Source: Bacteroidales bacterium UBA5621
Lineage (GTDB): Bacteria > Bacteroidota > Bacteroidia > Bacteroidales > VadinHA17
Reading direction: 5' to 3'
Length of the DNA stretch: 15,841 bases
Assembly (NCBI GenBank): GCA_002424525.1
Contig: DIKJ01000045.1
Span: 10,606 to 26,446 of the forward strand
A model generated the notes under the pieces. That model did not search any database and was not told where the DNA came from. It worked only from the letters and a program-made list of their open reading frames with translations. This document shows positions 1 through 8,043 of this stretch, piece after piece (position 1 is the first letter of the stretch; each line of letters begins with the position of its first letter). Made by a program: the position numbers and the translations under genes.

Positions 1-237
1 CGTTTCGTTGCAGAAAACGAAGCAGGAACCGGATTATGCAAAGTACTGGTAGGTGCAAAGAACAAAGAGGTGCTCGGTGTTCATATGCTTGGCAATCCGT
101 CCAGCGAGCTTATCTATGGTGCCTGCATGGCGATCGAGGCAGAGATGACTTTGAAAGAACTTGAAGAAGTTATATTCCCTCACCCGACTGTTTCGGAGAT
201 CTTTAAAGAGACAATATTTTCTTTTGGTGACAAATAA
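1..237 (+). CDS. lpdA: Dihydrolipoamide dehydrogenase (E3), C-terminal fragment
   Basis: The reading frame is open from the first base and ends with TAA at 235-237, so only the last 78 residues are visible. They match the dimerisation domain of the flavoprotein disulfide reductase family. The segment reading GVHMLGNPSSELIYGA is the usual stretch before the last helices, and HPTVSE near the end carries the His-Glu pair that acts as general base on the partner subunit. E3 reoxidises dihydrolipoyl groups on the E2 component using FAD and NAD+ in the cytoplasm. Its stop lies 39 bases before the fused E1 gene, on the same strand, so the two probably form one operon encoding a dedicated complex. 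Other disulfide reductases (mercuric or glutathione reductase) share this fold, but the neighbouring E1 makes lipoamide dehydrogenase the best reading. The FAD and redox-disulfide parts are outside the window. Confidence 0.9.
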   Translation, partial: RFVAENEAGTGLCKVLVGAKNKEVLGVHMLGNPSSELIYGACMAIEAEMTLKELEEVIFPHPTVSEIFKETIFSFGDK

Positions 238-276
238 CTATTAAACACCGGATATTTTCCATTAACAAAAAATACT

Positions 277-2745
277 ATGCCTAAGAATCAATTCATTAAT
301 CCTGAAGAATTAAGAAAACCAGACGAGATTAAGTTCACCCCTGTCCCGGTCAATCAATACCAGAAGACAGTCTCTGACGAGCGGGGTAATTTCACCGATG
401 AGGAGCTATTGCGAATTTACCACGATATGATGGTGATCCGTGAGTTTGAGACCATGCTCAACCAGATCAAGATCGCAAATGAGTATGAAGGGGTAAAATA
501 CAGCCATCCCGGACCTGCGCATCTGTCAATAGGGCAGGAAGCCGCAGCCGTGGGAATGGCCTATACTCTTGGAGTTGAAGATTTCATATTCGGCTCGCAC
601 CGCAGCCACGGTGAGATACTTGCAAAGGGATTAAGCGCAATAGCCAATCTGAGTGATGAAGAACTGACCCGTATAATGGAAAACTTCTTTGGAGGAACAA
701 TACTTAAGATTGTGAAACAGAGTTTCAACGGTCCGGTTAAGAAACTTGGCCGGAGATTCCTTGTCTACGGTACTTTGGCTGAGATCTTTGCAAGGGAAAC
801 CGGTTTCAATAAAGGACTTGGCGGCAGCATGCACGCATTCTTTACACCATTTGGAGTATACCCGAATAATGCAATAGTAGGTGGAAGTGGCGACATAGCT
901 GTGGGAGCTGCTCTTTATAAGAAGGTGAACCGCAAATCGGGATTAGTAGTGGCTAATATTGGTGACGCATCAATGGGCTGCGGACCCGTATGGGAAGGTA
1001 TTTCATTTGCCTCGATGGACCAGTTCACTGAGCTCTGGGAAGGTGATATGAAAGGCGGGCTGCCCATGATCTTCAACATTATGAACAACCAGTACGGAAT
1101 GGGAGGGCAGACATGCGGCGAAACAATGGGTTACGGCGTTGCAGCACGAATTGGTGCAGGAGTAAACCCTGATCAGATGCATGCTGAGCGCGTTGACGGT
1201 TATAACCCGCTTGCTGTGATAGATGCTTACAGACGAAAACGTAAGATCATTGATGACAAACAGGGTCCTGTGCTTCTTGATGTTCTCACATACCGGTACT
1301 CCGGCCATTCCCCTTCCGATGCCTCATCGTACCGTTCAAAGGAAGAGGTTGAAGCATGGCAGGAACATGACTGCACTATTAGTTATGCCAGACAGCTTAT
1401 TGACGCAGGTGTCTGTTCCCAGATTGAACTGACTGCTGTTCAGTCAGATGTGAAGGACCTGATACTTGAGATGCTCAAAATGGTTATTGATGATAATATC
1501 TCGCCAAGGATGGATCTGGTCAAACACCCGGAGCTGATCGGCAGCATGATGCTGTCAAACCAGTCAGTTAATTCTTTCGGAGATACTGTTCCTGAGGTAT
1601 GTCATAAGATGGAGGAAAATCCACGCGTGAAGCAGATATCCACAAAAGAGCGTTTTGCATTCGATAAAGAGGGCAAGCCATTCTCTAAAATGAAACAGTA
1701 CCAGCTTCGCGACGGTATTTTCGAGGCAATTATTGACCGCTTTTATAAAGATTCATCTCTTGTTGCCTATGGTGAGGAGAACCGCGACTGGGGTGGTGCC
1801 TTTGCCGTCTATCGCGGACTGACTGAGGCGCTGCCTTATAACCGCCTGTTCAACTCGCCCATTTCAGAGGGCTCAATCGTCGGTACAGCTATAGGTTACG
1901 CCATGTGCGGCGGCCGCGTGATACCGGAGATCATGTATTGCGACTTTCTGGGCCGGTGCGGAGATGAGGTGTTCAACCAGCTTCCGAAATGGCAGGCCAT
2001 GAGCGGAAATGTTCTGAAAATGCCTGTTGTACTGAGAGTTTCTGTGGGCTCCAAATACGGTGCCCAGCACTCACAGGACTGGACCTCCCTGGTAGCGCAT
2101 ATCCCCGGCATAAAGGTTTGCTTCCCGGCAACGCCGTATGATGCCAAAGGACTTATGAACGCTGCCCTCCAGGGATCAGACCCGGTAGTTTATTTTGAAA
2201 GCCAGCGTATTTATGATATTGGTGAACAATTCCATAAAGGAGGAGTGCCGGAAGGATATTATGAAGTCTCGTTCGGCGAACCCGACATTAAGAGAGAAGG
2301 GAAGGATATTACAATCCTGACTGTCGGGGCTACACTCTACAGGGCACTGGAGGCGGCCAGAATACTTGAAGAAAAATATGACATGAGTGCTGAGGTGATT
2401 GATGCCCGCTCCCTGGTTCCGTTTAATTATGAACCTGTAATAGCATCAGTGAAAAAAACAGGTCGCATTATCATCTCCGGCGACGCCAACAGTCGGGGCT
2501 CATTCCTCAATGATTTTGCCAGTAATATTGCTGAACTGGCATTCGATTACCTCGATGCACCTCCCGTTGTTGTGGGCTCACGAAACTGGATAGTCCCTGC
2601 CCATGAACTTGAAGATGCATTCTTCCCTCAGCCGGGCTGGTTCCTCGATGCCATCCATGAGAAAATTGTTCCTCTGAAGGATTATGTACCAGGCACTAAC
2701 TTCACGGATCTTGAGCAGATCCGCCGGGCTAAAGCAGGAGTATAG
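277..2745 (+). CDS. Fused alpha/beta E1 of a 2-oxoacid (or acetoin-type) dehydrogenase complex
   Basis: This 822-residue protein joins both E1 subunits in one chain. The alpha half (about residues 35-400) carries HRSHG at 108-112, GGSMH at 182-186, the thiamine diphosphate site starting GDA at 229 and closing with NN at 270-271, and the RYSGHSPSD loop around His344. The beta half (about 472-820) carries the cofactor-protonating Glu531 in ISEG, the QHSQ loop with His598, and a C-terminal transketolase-like domain. E1 decarboxylates a 2-oxoacid, or cleaves an acetoin-like ketone, and passes the acyl group to lipoyl-E2. Compared with typical E1 alpha there is an extra stretch of roughly 40 residues before GGSMH and about 11 more in the thiamine motif, whose usual GDG is GDA. 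The E3 gene precedes it and a PHP gene follows after 3 bases. The ATG at 277 follows an A-rich leader. The substrate (pyruvate, branched-chain oxoacid, acetoin or something unusual) cannot be fixed from sequence. Confidence 0.9.
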   Translation: MPKNQFINPEELRKPDEIKFTPVPVNQYQKTVSDERGNFTDEELLRIYHDMMVIREFETMLNQIKIANEYEGVKYSHPGPAHLSIGQEAAAVGMAYTLGVEDFIFGSHRSHGEILAKGLSAIANLSDEELTRIMENFFGGTILKIVKQSFNGPVKKLGRRFLVYGTLAEIFARETGFNKGLGGSMHAFFTPFGVYPNNAIVGGSGDIAVGAALYKKVNRKSGLVVANIGDASMGCGPVWEGISFASMDQFTELWEGDMKGGLPMIFNIMNNQYGMGGQTCGETMGYGVAARIGAGVNPDQMHAERVDGYNPLAVIDAYRRKRKIIDDKQGPVLLDVLTYRYSGHSPSDASSYRSKEEVEAWQEHDCTISYARQLIDAGVCSQIELTAVQSDVKDLILEMLKMVIDDNISPRMDLVKHPELIGSMMLSNQSVNSFGDTVPEVCHKMEENPRVKQISTKERFAFDKEGKPFSKMKQYQLRDGIFEAIIDRFYKDSSLVAYGEENRDWGGAFAVYRGLTEALPYNRLFNSPISEGSIVGTAIGYAMCGGRVIPEIMYCDFLGRCGDEVFNQLPKWQAMSGNVLKMPVVLRVSVGSKYGAQHSQDWTSLVAHIPGIKVCFPATPYDAKGLMNAALQGSDPVVYFESQRIYDIGEQFHKGGVPEGYYEVSFGEPDIKREGKDITILTVGATLYRALEAARILEEKYDMSAEVIDARSLVPFNYEPVIASVKKTGRIIISGDANSRGSFLNDFASNIAELAFDYLDAPPVVVGSRNWIVPAHELEDAFFPQPGWFLDAIHEKIVPLKDYVPGTNFTDLEQIRRAKAGV

Positions 2746-2748
2746 GCC

Positions 2749-3978
2749 ATGAATATTTATAAAAATATGCCCGGCAGAGACCGGCTTATTAGTCAGGCTT
2801 CCTTTCCGCTGGAGAATGATTTCCTCTTGGTGAATGCTCACATGCACACCCCTTATTCTTTCAGTGCTTTTGATAGTGTAAAGCAGGCACTTGATATGGC
2901 AGTTGCAGAAAAGGTGAGTGTTGTCGGAATAAATGATTTCAATACCACTGATGGGTATACTGTATGGGCTGAGGAGTGCCTTAGAAGACATCTTTTCCCT
3001 CTTTTCAATATTGAATTCATTGCCCTTAATAAGGAGGATCAGGCCAGGGGGATTCGCGTCAATGATCCCACCAATCCCGGTCGTACCTATCTGAGCGGCA
3101 AAGGCCTTGCATTTCCTCAGATCATTAAGGGCAACTCACTTGATAAGTTTAATACGATTAAGACAGAATCAAACAGGCATGCAGAGAAAATATGTGCTAA
3201 GCTGAACGAGTTTCTTAGTAGCTCTGATGCTCCTTTTCAGATCGGCTTCAAAGACGTGCTGGATACGCTGACTCTGGGAAATATCAGGGAGCGTCACCTC
3301 GCCAAAGCCTTACGGCTGAAGATTGCAGAATTTTTCAGGGATGAGTCGGATCAGGGGGCTTTCTATGAGAAAATATTCGGAGGGAAACCCTTGAAGACCA
3401 ATCTTATCAATCCAGCAGGTGTGGAGAATGAGATCCGGAGCAACCTTCTCAAAGCCGGCGGCCCAGCGTTTGTACCGGAAAGTCCTGAATCATTTCTTGC
3501 ACTTGATGATGTGTGCAATATAATCATCGATGCCGGTGGTATCCCTACTTATCCTTTCCTTGCTGATGATGCCCATGGGAAATTCACTGATTTTGAAGAA
3601 GACCTGGTAAAAGCAGTTGAGGCACTTAAGAGCCGCGGCATCTGGTCAGTTGAATTCATACCTACACGTAATACAATCGACGTCCTTGAAAAGTATGCCG
3701 GTTATTGCTGGGAAAAAGGGTTGATAGTCACTTTCGGGACAGAGCATAATACTCCGCAGATGGAGCCGATAACCGTGCTTGCCTCGAAGGGTGCTGAACT
3801 TTCACCGCGTCTCAGAGAAATTGGTTATAAGGGAGCATGCATTGTGGCTGCGCACCAGTACCTGGTTGCAACGGATGAGCAGGGATATATAAATATGAAA
3901 GGTATGCCATGCAGGGATGACCGTGATGAGTACATCAGGCTGGGACATGCCCTGATAAACAGTGTAACAAAAAACTGA
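2749..3978 (+). CDS. PHP-domain metal-dependent hydrolase/phosphoesterase
   Basis: The 409-residue product shows the PHP (polymerase and histidinol phosphatase) fold. Motif I is H31-M-H33-T with Ser37; motif II is GINDFN at 60-65, where many members have TDH; Glu89 sits in FNIEF as motif III; and GTEHN at 330-334 stands where GSDAH is usual. PHP proteins bind two or three metal ions and mostly hydrolyse phosphoesters, though some have other hydrolytic roles. No signal peptide is seen, so it should be cytoplasmic. Its ATG lies 3 bases after the E1 stop, and its TGA overlaps the next start as TGATG, so it is co-translated with the aldolase/dehydrogenase and probably acts on the same pathway, perhaps on a sugar phosphate. 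The substituted metal ligands mean its activity may differ from histidinol phosphatase. It is not a DNA polymerase part: no polymerase domain is attached. Confidence 0.82.
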   Translation: MNIYKNMPGRDRLISQASFPLENDFLLVNAHMHTPYSFSAFDSVKQALDMAVAEKVSVVGINDFNTTDGYTVWAEECLRRHLFPLFNIEFIALNKEDQARGIRVNDPTNPGRTYLSGKGLAFPQIIKGNSLDKFNTIKTESNRHAEKICAKLNEFLSSSDAPFQIGFKDVLDTLTLGNIRERHLAKALRLKIAEFFRDESDQGAFYEKIFGGKPLKTNLINPAGVENEIRSNLLKAGGPAFVPESPESFLALDDVCNIIIDAGGIPTYPFLADDAHGKFTDFEEDLVKAVEALKSRGIWSVEFIPTRNTIDVLEKYAGYCWEKGLIVTFGTEHNTPQMEPITVLASKGAELSPRLREIGYKGACIVAAHQYLVATDEQGYINMKGMPCRDDRDEYIRLGHALINSVTKN

Positions 3979-5945
3979 TGGTAATGAAAGACTTACAGGA
4001 ATTGATCAGTATTTCAAGGTTCTACGGAGAAAATAAACAATATGTGGTTGCCGGAGGGGGCAATACCTCCATGAAGAGTAAGGAAAAACTCTGGATGAAG
4101 GCAAGCGGATATGCCCTGGCAACAATTTCTGAGGAGGGATTTGCAGTGCTTGATCGCCAAAAGCTGGCAGCAATATCCGGTAAAGTTTACAGCAAAAACC
4201 CTTTTGAGCGTGAGTGTCAGGTCAAGAGCGATATCGATGAAGCTTTATTAACAAAGGATAAGCGCCCCAGCGTCGAGACATCACTTCACAACCTCATTAG
4301 CTACAAATTTGTTGTGCATCTCCACCCGAACGCTGTCAACGGTGTGTTATGCGGCAACGATGTGAAAAAGTTTGTTGAACCTATGTTTGGGGCAGATGCA
4401 TTATATATCCCTTATACAGATCCCGGTTATGTCCTCTTCAGGGAGATAGAGACAAGGCTGACGGCCATGCGAAAATCAAAAGGATATGACCCGAAAGTGA
4501 TCGTTCTCCAGAACCATGGAATTTTCGTCAGTGCAGATACCACAAAGGAAATTATCAGCACTTACAACACGATCATCATGAATATCAAAAAAGCCCTCAA
4601 ATCTCCGGTTCCGGAGGGGGCAAGGGCGATTGACTATAACATTACAGAAGTAGTTCCTGCAATCCGTTCCATTGTTTCCTCCGACGAGCTGAAAACGCTT
4701 AAAGTGAAAAACAGCGCCTTAATAAGTTACTTCTCTTCCAGCGCTGAAAACTTCAGGAAGATCAGCAAGCCTTTTACTCCTGACATCATAGTCTATTGCA
4801 AATCGAAGTATATTTATCTTGATAGGGTGGGTTCTGCCAGGGAAACAATTGGCCAGTTTATTAAGGAATATAAAAAGTTTGTTGCCGGAAATGGTCATCA
4901 GCCCAGAGTGGTTGTGATCAAAGGAATGGGAGCCGTGGCTATCGGCGACAATGCAGCACAGGCAGAGATCATACATGATGTTCTTGAAAGTCAGCTTAAA
5001 ATCTCATGGCTGGCCGGGTCTTTTGGTGGTCAGCATTTTATGGACCAGAGGAGCATCAAGACCATTGATACCTGGGAAGTGGAAAACTACTGGAGGAAGG
5101 TGCTGATGAAAGAGGCAAGCGGCAGGGTTAAAAATAAGATCGTTATTGTAACCGGAGCAGCTATGGGTTTTGGAGAAGGCATAGCCCGCATCATGAAGGA
5201 AAACGGTGCCAACATCGTGGTGGCAGATATGAATGATAAAGCCGGGGTAGAAACAACAGCCTCTGTTGCACAGGTCAGCAACGGCAGCGGTGCAGTTTTT
5301 ATAAAGACCGATGTCTCAGATATAACATCGCTGAAGAAACTCATTTACCAGACGGTATGTGAGTTTGGCGGACTTGATGTTTTTATAAGTAATGCGGGGA
5401 TACTGCGTGCCGGCAGTCTTGAAGAAATGACACCAGAAAGCTTCGATCAGGTAACGAAAGTCAATTATAACGCATATTTTTATTGTACTAAGGCGGCCGT
5501 TCCGGTGATGAAGCTCCAGAATGAGTTCAATGAAAAACTGTATGCTGATATTATTCAGATCAACTCAAAATCAGGGCTGGCAGGAAGCAAAAAGAACTTC
5601 GCATACGCAGGCGGGAAATTCGGAGGGATAGGACTTACCCAGTCATTTGCACTTGAGCTGGCGCCTTACCGTATCAAGGTGAACTCAATCTGTCCGGGTA
5701 ATTACTACGAAGGACCGTTGTGGAGTGATCCGGTAAAAGGATTATTTGTTCAATATCTTAATACCGGGAAAGTGCCTGGCGCCAAAACAGTTGAAGATGT
5801 TAAGGCTTACTACCTGGCACGGGTACCCCTGGGAAAAGGATGCTCACCTGCCGACGTGGCCAAGGCAATCTTTTATGCCATTGACCAGGAGAATGAGACA
5901 GGGCAGGCAATACCTGTTACCGGAGGTCAGACAATGATAAATTAG
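3978..5945 (+). CDS. Bifunctional class II aldolase / short-chain dehydrogenase
   Basis: The 655-residue protein is a two-domain fusion. The N-terminal part (about 1-215) is a class II aldolase/adducin domain: GGGNTS near the start, Glu100 in PSVETS, zinc ligands His114 and His116 in HLHP, and His180 in NHG. The C-terminal part (about 385-655) is a classical SDR with TGAAMGFG near 392-399 for NAD(P), the N472-A-G motif, and catalytic Tyr543 and Lys547 in YAGGK. The architecture matches proteins annotated as rhamnulose-1-phosphate aldolase/dehydrogenase or sorbitol-6-phosphate dehydrogenase-like fusions. It would cleave a ketose phosphate (or related compound) and oxidise an alcohol or aldehyde with NAD(P). 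Its start shares one base with the PHP stop (TGATG); ATG at 3984 is an alternative that loses two residues. All key residues of both domains are present, so both activities look possible. No rhamnose isomerase or kinase is seen, so the rhamnose assignment is not supported. Confidence 0.88.
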   Translation: MVMKDLQELISISRFYGENKQYVVAGGGNTSMKSKEKLWMKASGYALATISEEGFAVLDRQKLAAISGKVYSKNPFERECQVKSDIDEALLTKDKRPSVETSLHNLISYKFVVHLHPNAVNGVLCGNDVKKFVEPMFGADALYIPYTDPGYVLFREIETRLTAMRKSKGYDPKVIVLQNHGIFVSADTTKEIISTYNTIIMNIKKALKSPVPEGARAIDYNITEVVPAIRSIVSSDELKTLKVKNSALISYFSSSAENFRKISKPFTPDIIVYCKSKYIYLDRVGSARETIGQFIKEYKKFVAGNGHQPRVVVIKGMGAVAIGDNAAQAEIIHDVLESQLKISWLAGSFGGQHFMDQRSIKTIDTWEVENYWRKVLMKEASGRVKNKIVIVTGAAMGFGEGIARIMKENGANIVVADMNDKAGVETTASVAQVSNGSGAVFIKTDVSDITSLKKLIYQTVCEFGGLDVFISNAGILRAGSLEEMTPESFDQVTKVNYNAYFYCTKAAVPVMKLQNEFNEKLYADIIQINSKSGLAGSKKNFAYAGGKFGGIGLTQSFALELAPYRIKVNSICPGNYYEGPLWSDPVKGLFVQYLNTGKVPGAKTVEDVKAYYLARVPLGKGCSPADVAKAIFYAIDQENETGQAIPVTGGQTMIN

Positions 5946-5959
5946 TCATTAGTTAAGAA

Positions 5960-7237
5960 ATGAAAACCAGAGCAGTTAGATTATATGGTAAAAAAGATCT
6001 TCGGCTTGAAGAGTTTGAATTGCCGCCAATAACAAGTGATGAGATTCTTGCTAAGGTGGTAACTGACAGCATTTGCCTGTCGAGCTATAAAGCTGCCAGC
6101 CAGGGAACAGATCATAAAAGAATACCATCAGATGTGGCCGAAAACCCGGTTATCATAGGACATGAGTTTGCCGGCGAGATTGTTGAGGTGGGAGCTAACT
6201 GGCGGCACAAATTCATACCCGGGCAGAAGTACTCGATCCAGCCGGCAATATATTACAAAGACGGCCCTGTAGGCGTTATGAGCGCTCCCGGATATTCTTA
6301 TAAATACATAGGGGGTGACGCAACATATGTAATCATACCGAAGGATGTCCTGGTGCAGGATTGCCTGCTTGTTTATGAAGGGCCAGGCTATTACCCTGCA
6401 TCATTAGCTGAACCGCTTAGCTGCGTGATCGGAGCCATGAACGCTAGCTACCATACAACACCTGGGTCATATGTTCACGATATGGGTATTGTTCAGGGCG
6501 GGAAAATGGCCATTCTGGCAGGAGCAGGCCCGATGGGTCTGACAATGATCAACTATGTCATCAGCCGCGAAGATCGCAGACCCTCTCTGTGTGTTGTCAC
6601 CGACATTGATCAGGCACGTCTTGACAGGGCGGCTGAGATATTCCCTTCAGAGCAAGCCAGATCGAAAGGGATCGAACTGGTATATGTTAATACAGCTGGA
6701 ACAGCAGATCCGGCGAAAACTTTAAGGGGACTGACAGGAGGATCGGGTTACAATGATGTGTTTGTCCTGGCTCCAATCGCGCCCGTGATAGAACAGGGTG
6801 ATGCTCTCCTTGCTTTCGACGGATGCCTGAACTTCTTTGCAGGGCCTTCAGATCCGAACCTGGTTGCCAGGATTAATTTTTACAATGTGCACTATGAATA
6901 TACCCACGTTGTGGCAACATCAGGCGGAACTAATGATGATATGGTGGAAGCCCTTGATATAATGAGCAAAGGTCTTGATCCGGCAGGACTTGTAACACAT
7001 ATCGGGGGTCTTAATGCGGTGGCTGAGACCACACTCAGTCTGCCTCATATTCCTGGTGGAAAAAAATTGATATACACGCATATAGACATGCCACTGACGC
7101 CTCTGGCTGATTTTGTAAAGCTGGGAAAAGCATATCCTCTGTTTGCAAAACTTGCCACGATAGTAAATGCGAATAAAGGCATATGGTGTGTGGAGGCGGA
7201 GAAATACTTAATTAATCATTTTGGATTGAGTGATTGA
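5960..7237 (+). CDS. Zinc-type alcohol/polyol dehydrogenase (SorE-like MDR family)
   Basis: The 425-residue product is a medium-chain dehydrogenase. Cys39, His68-Glu69 in the GHEFAGE motif, and Glu151 in the AEPLSC segment provide the catalytic zinc site. The Rossmann motif AGAGPMG around 187-193 binds NAD(P). The four-cysteine structural zinc loop of classical alcohol dehydrogenases is not seen. The length and the long insert before AEPLSC resemble L-sorbose-1-phosphate reductase (SorE) relatives rather than ordinary ADHs of about 340 residues. It likely interconverts a polyol, or polyol phosphate, and its ketose in the cytoplasm. It follows the aldolase/SDR stop by 14 bases on the same strand and is the last gene of the run. 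Its stop abuts the stop of the convergent lipoate ligase gene. The substrate is not determined; sorbose phosphate is only the best-known member's substrate. Confidence 0.85.
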   Translation: MKTRAVRLYGKKDLRLEEFELPPITSDEILAKVVTDSICLSSYKAASQGTDHKRIPSDVAENPVIIGHEFAGEIVEVGANWRHKFIPGQKYSIQPAIYYKDGPVGVMSAPGYSYKYIGGDATYVIIPKDVLVQDCLLVYEGPGYYPASLAEPLSCVIGAMNASYHTTPGSYVHDMGIVQGGKMAILAGAGPMGLTMINYVISREDRRPSLCVVTDIDQARLDRAAEIFPSEQARSKGIELVYVNTAGTADPAKTLRGLTGGSGYNDVFVLAPIAPVIEQGDALLAFDGCLNFFAGPSDPNLVARINFYNVHYEYTHVVATSGGTNDDMVEALDIMSKGLDPAGLVTHIGGLNAVAETTLSLPHIPGGKKLIYTHIDMPLTPLADFVKLGKAYPLFAKLATIVNANKGIWCVEAEKYLINHFGLSD

Positions 7238-7855
7238 TTATCCCATCATATATTTATTTATTTTCTTGCTGATCGCGCTCATAAGTTCCTCAGCCGTAAT
7301 ATTATAACCTTCCATCTTTAAGGAGGTCACAAACTCATTGTGGCTTCTTTTATCGCGGTAATCAGGCTCCCGGCGCGGATGACGCAAATATTTTTCAAAC
7401 AGGGAAGGATCTTCACTGACATTGAGTACCGCATGATAGACAAGCCTGTTACTGTGGCACTTCATCGATGATCCGAGTATCTTCCTGTTACCGATGGTTA
7501 TATCTGAAATGCCTTTTGAACCCAGACCGGTAATGCCAGCTTCCTTCAGGCTTTCTATGATAATTTCATTGACCTCACCAAAGAACGCCTTAAATAGTAT
7601 CATTTTGGAAAACACCTTTGCCACAGTGATAACAACCATTGAAGGAGTGAGTACTACTGCCTCTCCGCCTGTAGGTCTTTTGGTGACCGGTATGCCGTCT
7701 TTGATCACATTATATTTGAAAATAGAGCCCTCTGCAGAGTTTGACTGGCCAAGCACGATATAACATCTGTCAGGCTGCCATATAAGGCATCCATCACCAG
7801 TGCCGTCAAACAGAAATGTATCCTGAAGATTATATAGGATGATAGGCACAGTCAT
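7238..7855 (-). CDS. Short lipoate-protein ligase A-like enzyme
   Basis: The 205-residue product matches the catalytic domain of the biotin/lipoate ligase family. KRPTGGEAVV (about 59-68) corresponds to the lipoate-binding RRxSGGGAVYH loop, and GISDITIGNRKILGSSMK (115-132) carries the conserved active-site lysine, here Lys125. Such enzymes attach lipoate to E2 (or GcvH) proteins through lipoyl-AMP. The protein is shorter than the roughly 330 residues of E. coli LplA and lacks the C-terminal accessory domain. The loop is altered: Glu replaces the third Gly, and the Tyr-His after GGGAV is missing. A ligase next to E1 and E3 genes fits a system that lipoylates its own E2, as in acetoin dehydrogenase operons. 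It lies on the opposite strand, so it is not in the same transcript. ATG at 7855 is the only standard start after the in-frame upstream stop. It could instead be an octanoyltransferase. Confidence 0.78.
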   Translation of the reverse strand: MTVPIILYNLQDTFLFDGTGDGCLIWQPDRCYIVLGQSNSAEGSIFKYNVIKDGIPVTKRPTGGEAVVLTPSMVVITVAKVFSKMILFKAFFGEVNEIIIESLKEAGITGLGSKGISDITIGNRKILGSSMKCHSNRLVYHAVLNVSEDPSLFEKYLRHPRREPDYRDKRSHNEFVTSLKMEGYNITAEELMSAISKKINKYMMG

Positions 7856-7928
7856 TAAATGATCTTTAATTAACGAGTCTTCTTCAATAGAGTATTAAAT
7901 GTACAAATAAACCATTTTTTGCCTGGAT

Positions 7929-7985
7929 CACCCAATCTTATCAAATGTAATTTTCTCATTGGCTTTGGCTATTTTGGATTGGGTG
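7929..7985. repeat. Inverted repeat in the spacer between the araC-like and lipoate ligase genes
   Basis: CACCCAATC (7929-7937) is matched by its exact reverse complement GATTGGGTG (7977-7985) across a 39-base loop. A second pair, CATTGG (7957-7962) and CCAATG (7991-7996), overlaps it, so the two stems could not form together. The 217-base spacer (7856-8072) otherwise holds no supported gene. It is the leader or promoter region of the minus-strand ligase gene, so the repeat could be an operator or a folded leader. Confidence 0.4.
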
Positions 7986-8043
7986 TTTATCCAATGCCAT
8001 GAAATATCTTCAATCGGTACTTTCTCCTGATTTTAATTATATA

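Noticed and set aside
2578..2991. Long minus-strand open frame (137 codons) across the E1/PHP junction.
   Set aside because: It lies wholly opposite two well-supported genes with intact domain motifs, and its translation has no recognisable domain.
5087..5160. Possible separate start for the short-chain dehydrogenase domain, making two genes instead of a fusion.
   Set aside because: The frame is continuous without a stop, the linker between the domains matches known fusions, and there is no clear internal ribosome site.
3978..5945. Naming the aldolase/SDR fusion as rhamnulose-1-phosphate aldolase.
   Set aside because: No rhamnose isomerase, kinase, mutarotase or rhamnose-type regulator is present, and the neighbours point to another substrate.
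7890..8035. Minus-strand reading frames between the regulator and ligase genes, one with about 34 open codons and a second frame continuing after a stop, reminiscent of a decayed gene end.
   Set aside because: Both frames are short and AT-rich, lack a start and a recognisable family match, and need a frameshift to join. A protein search on the joined frames would be needed to revive it.
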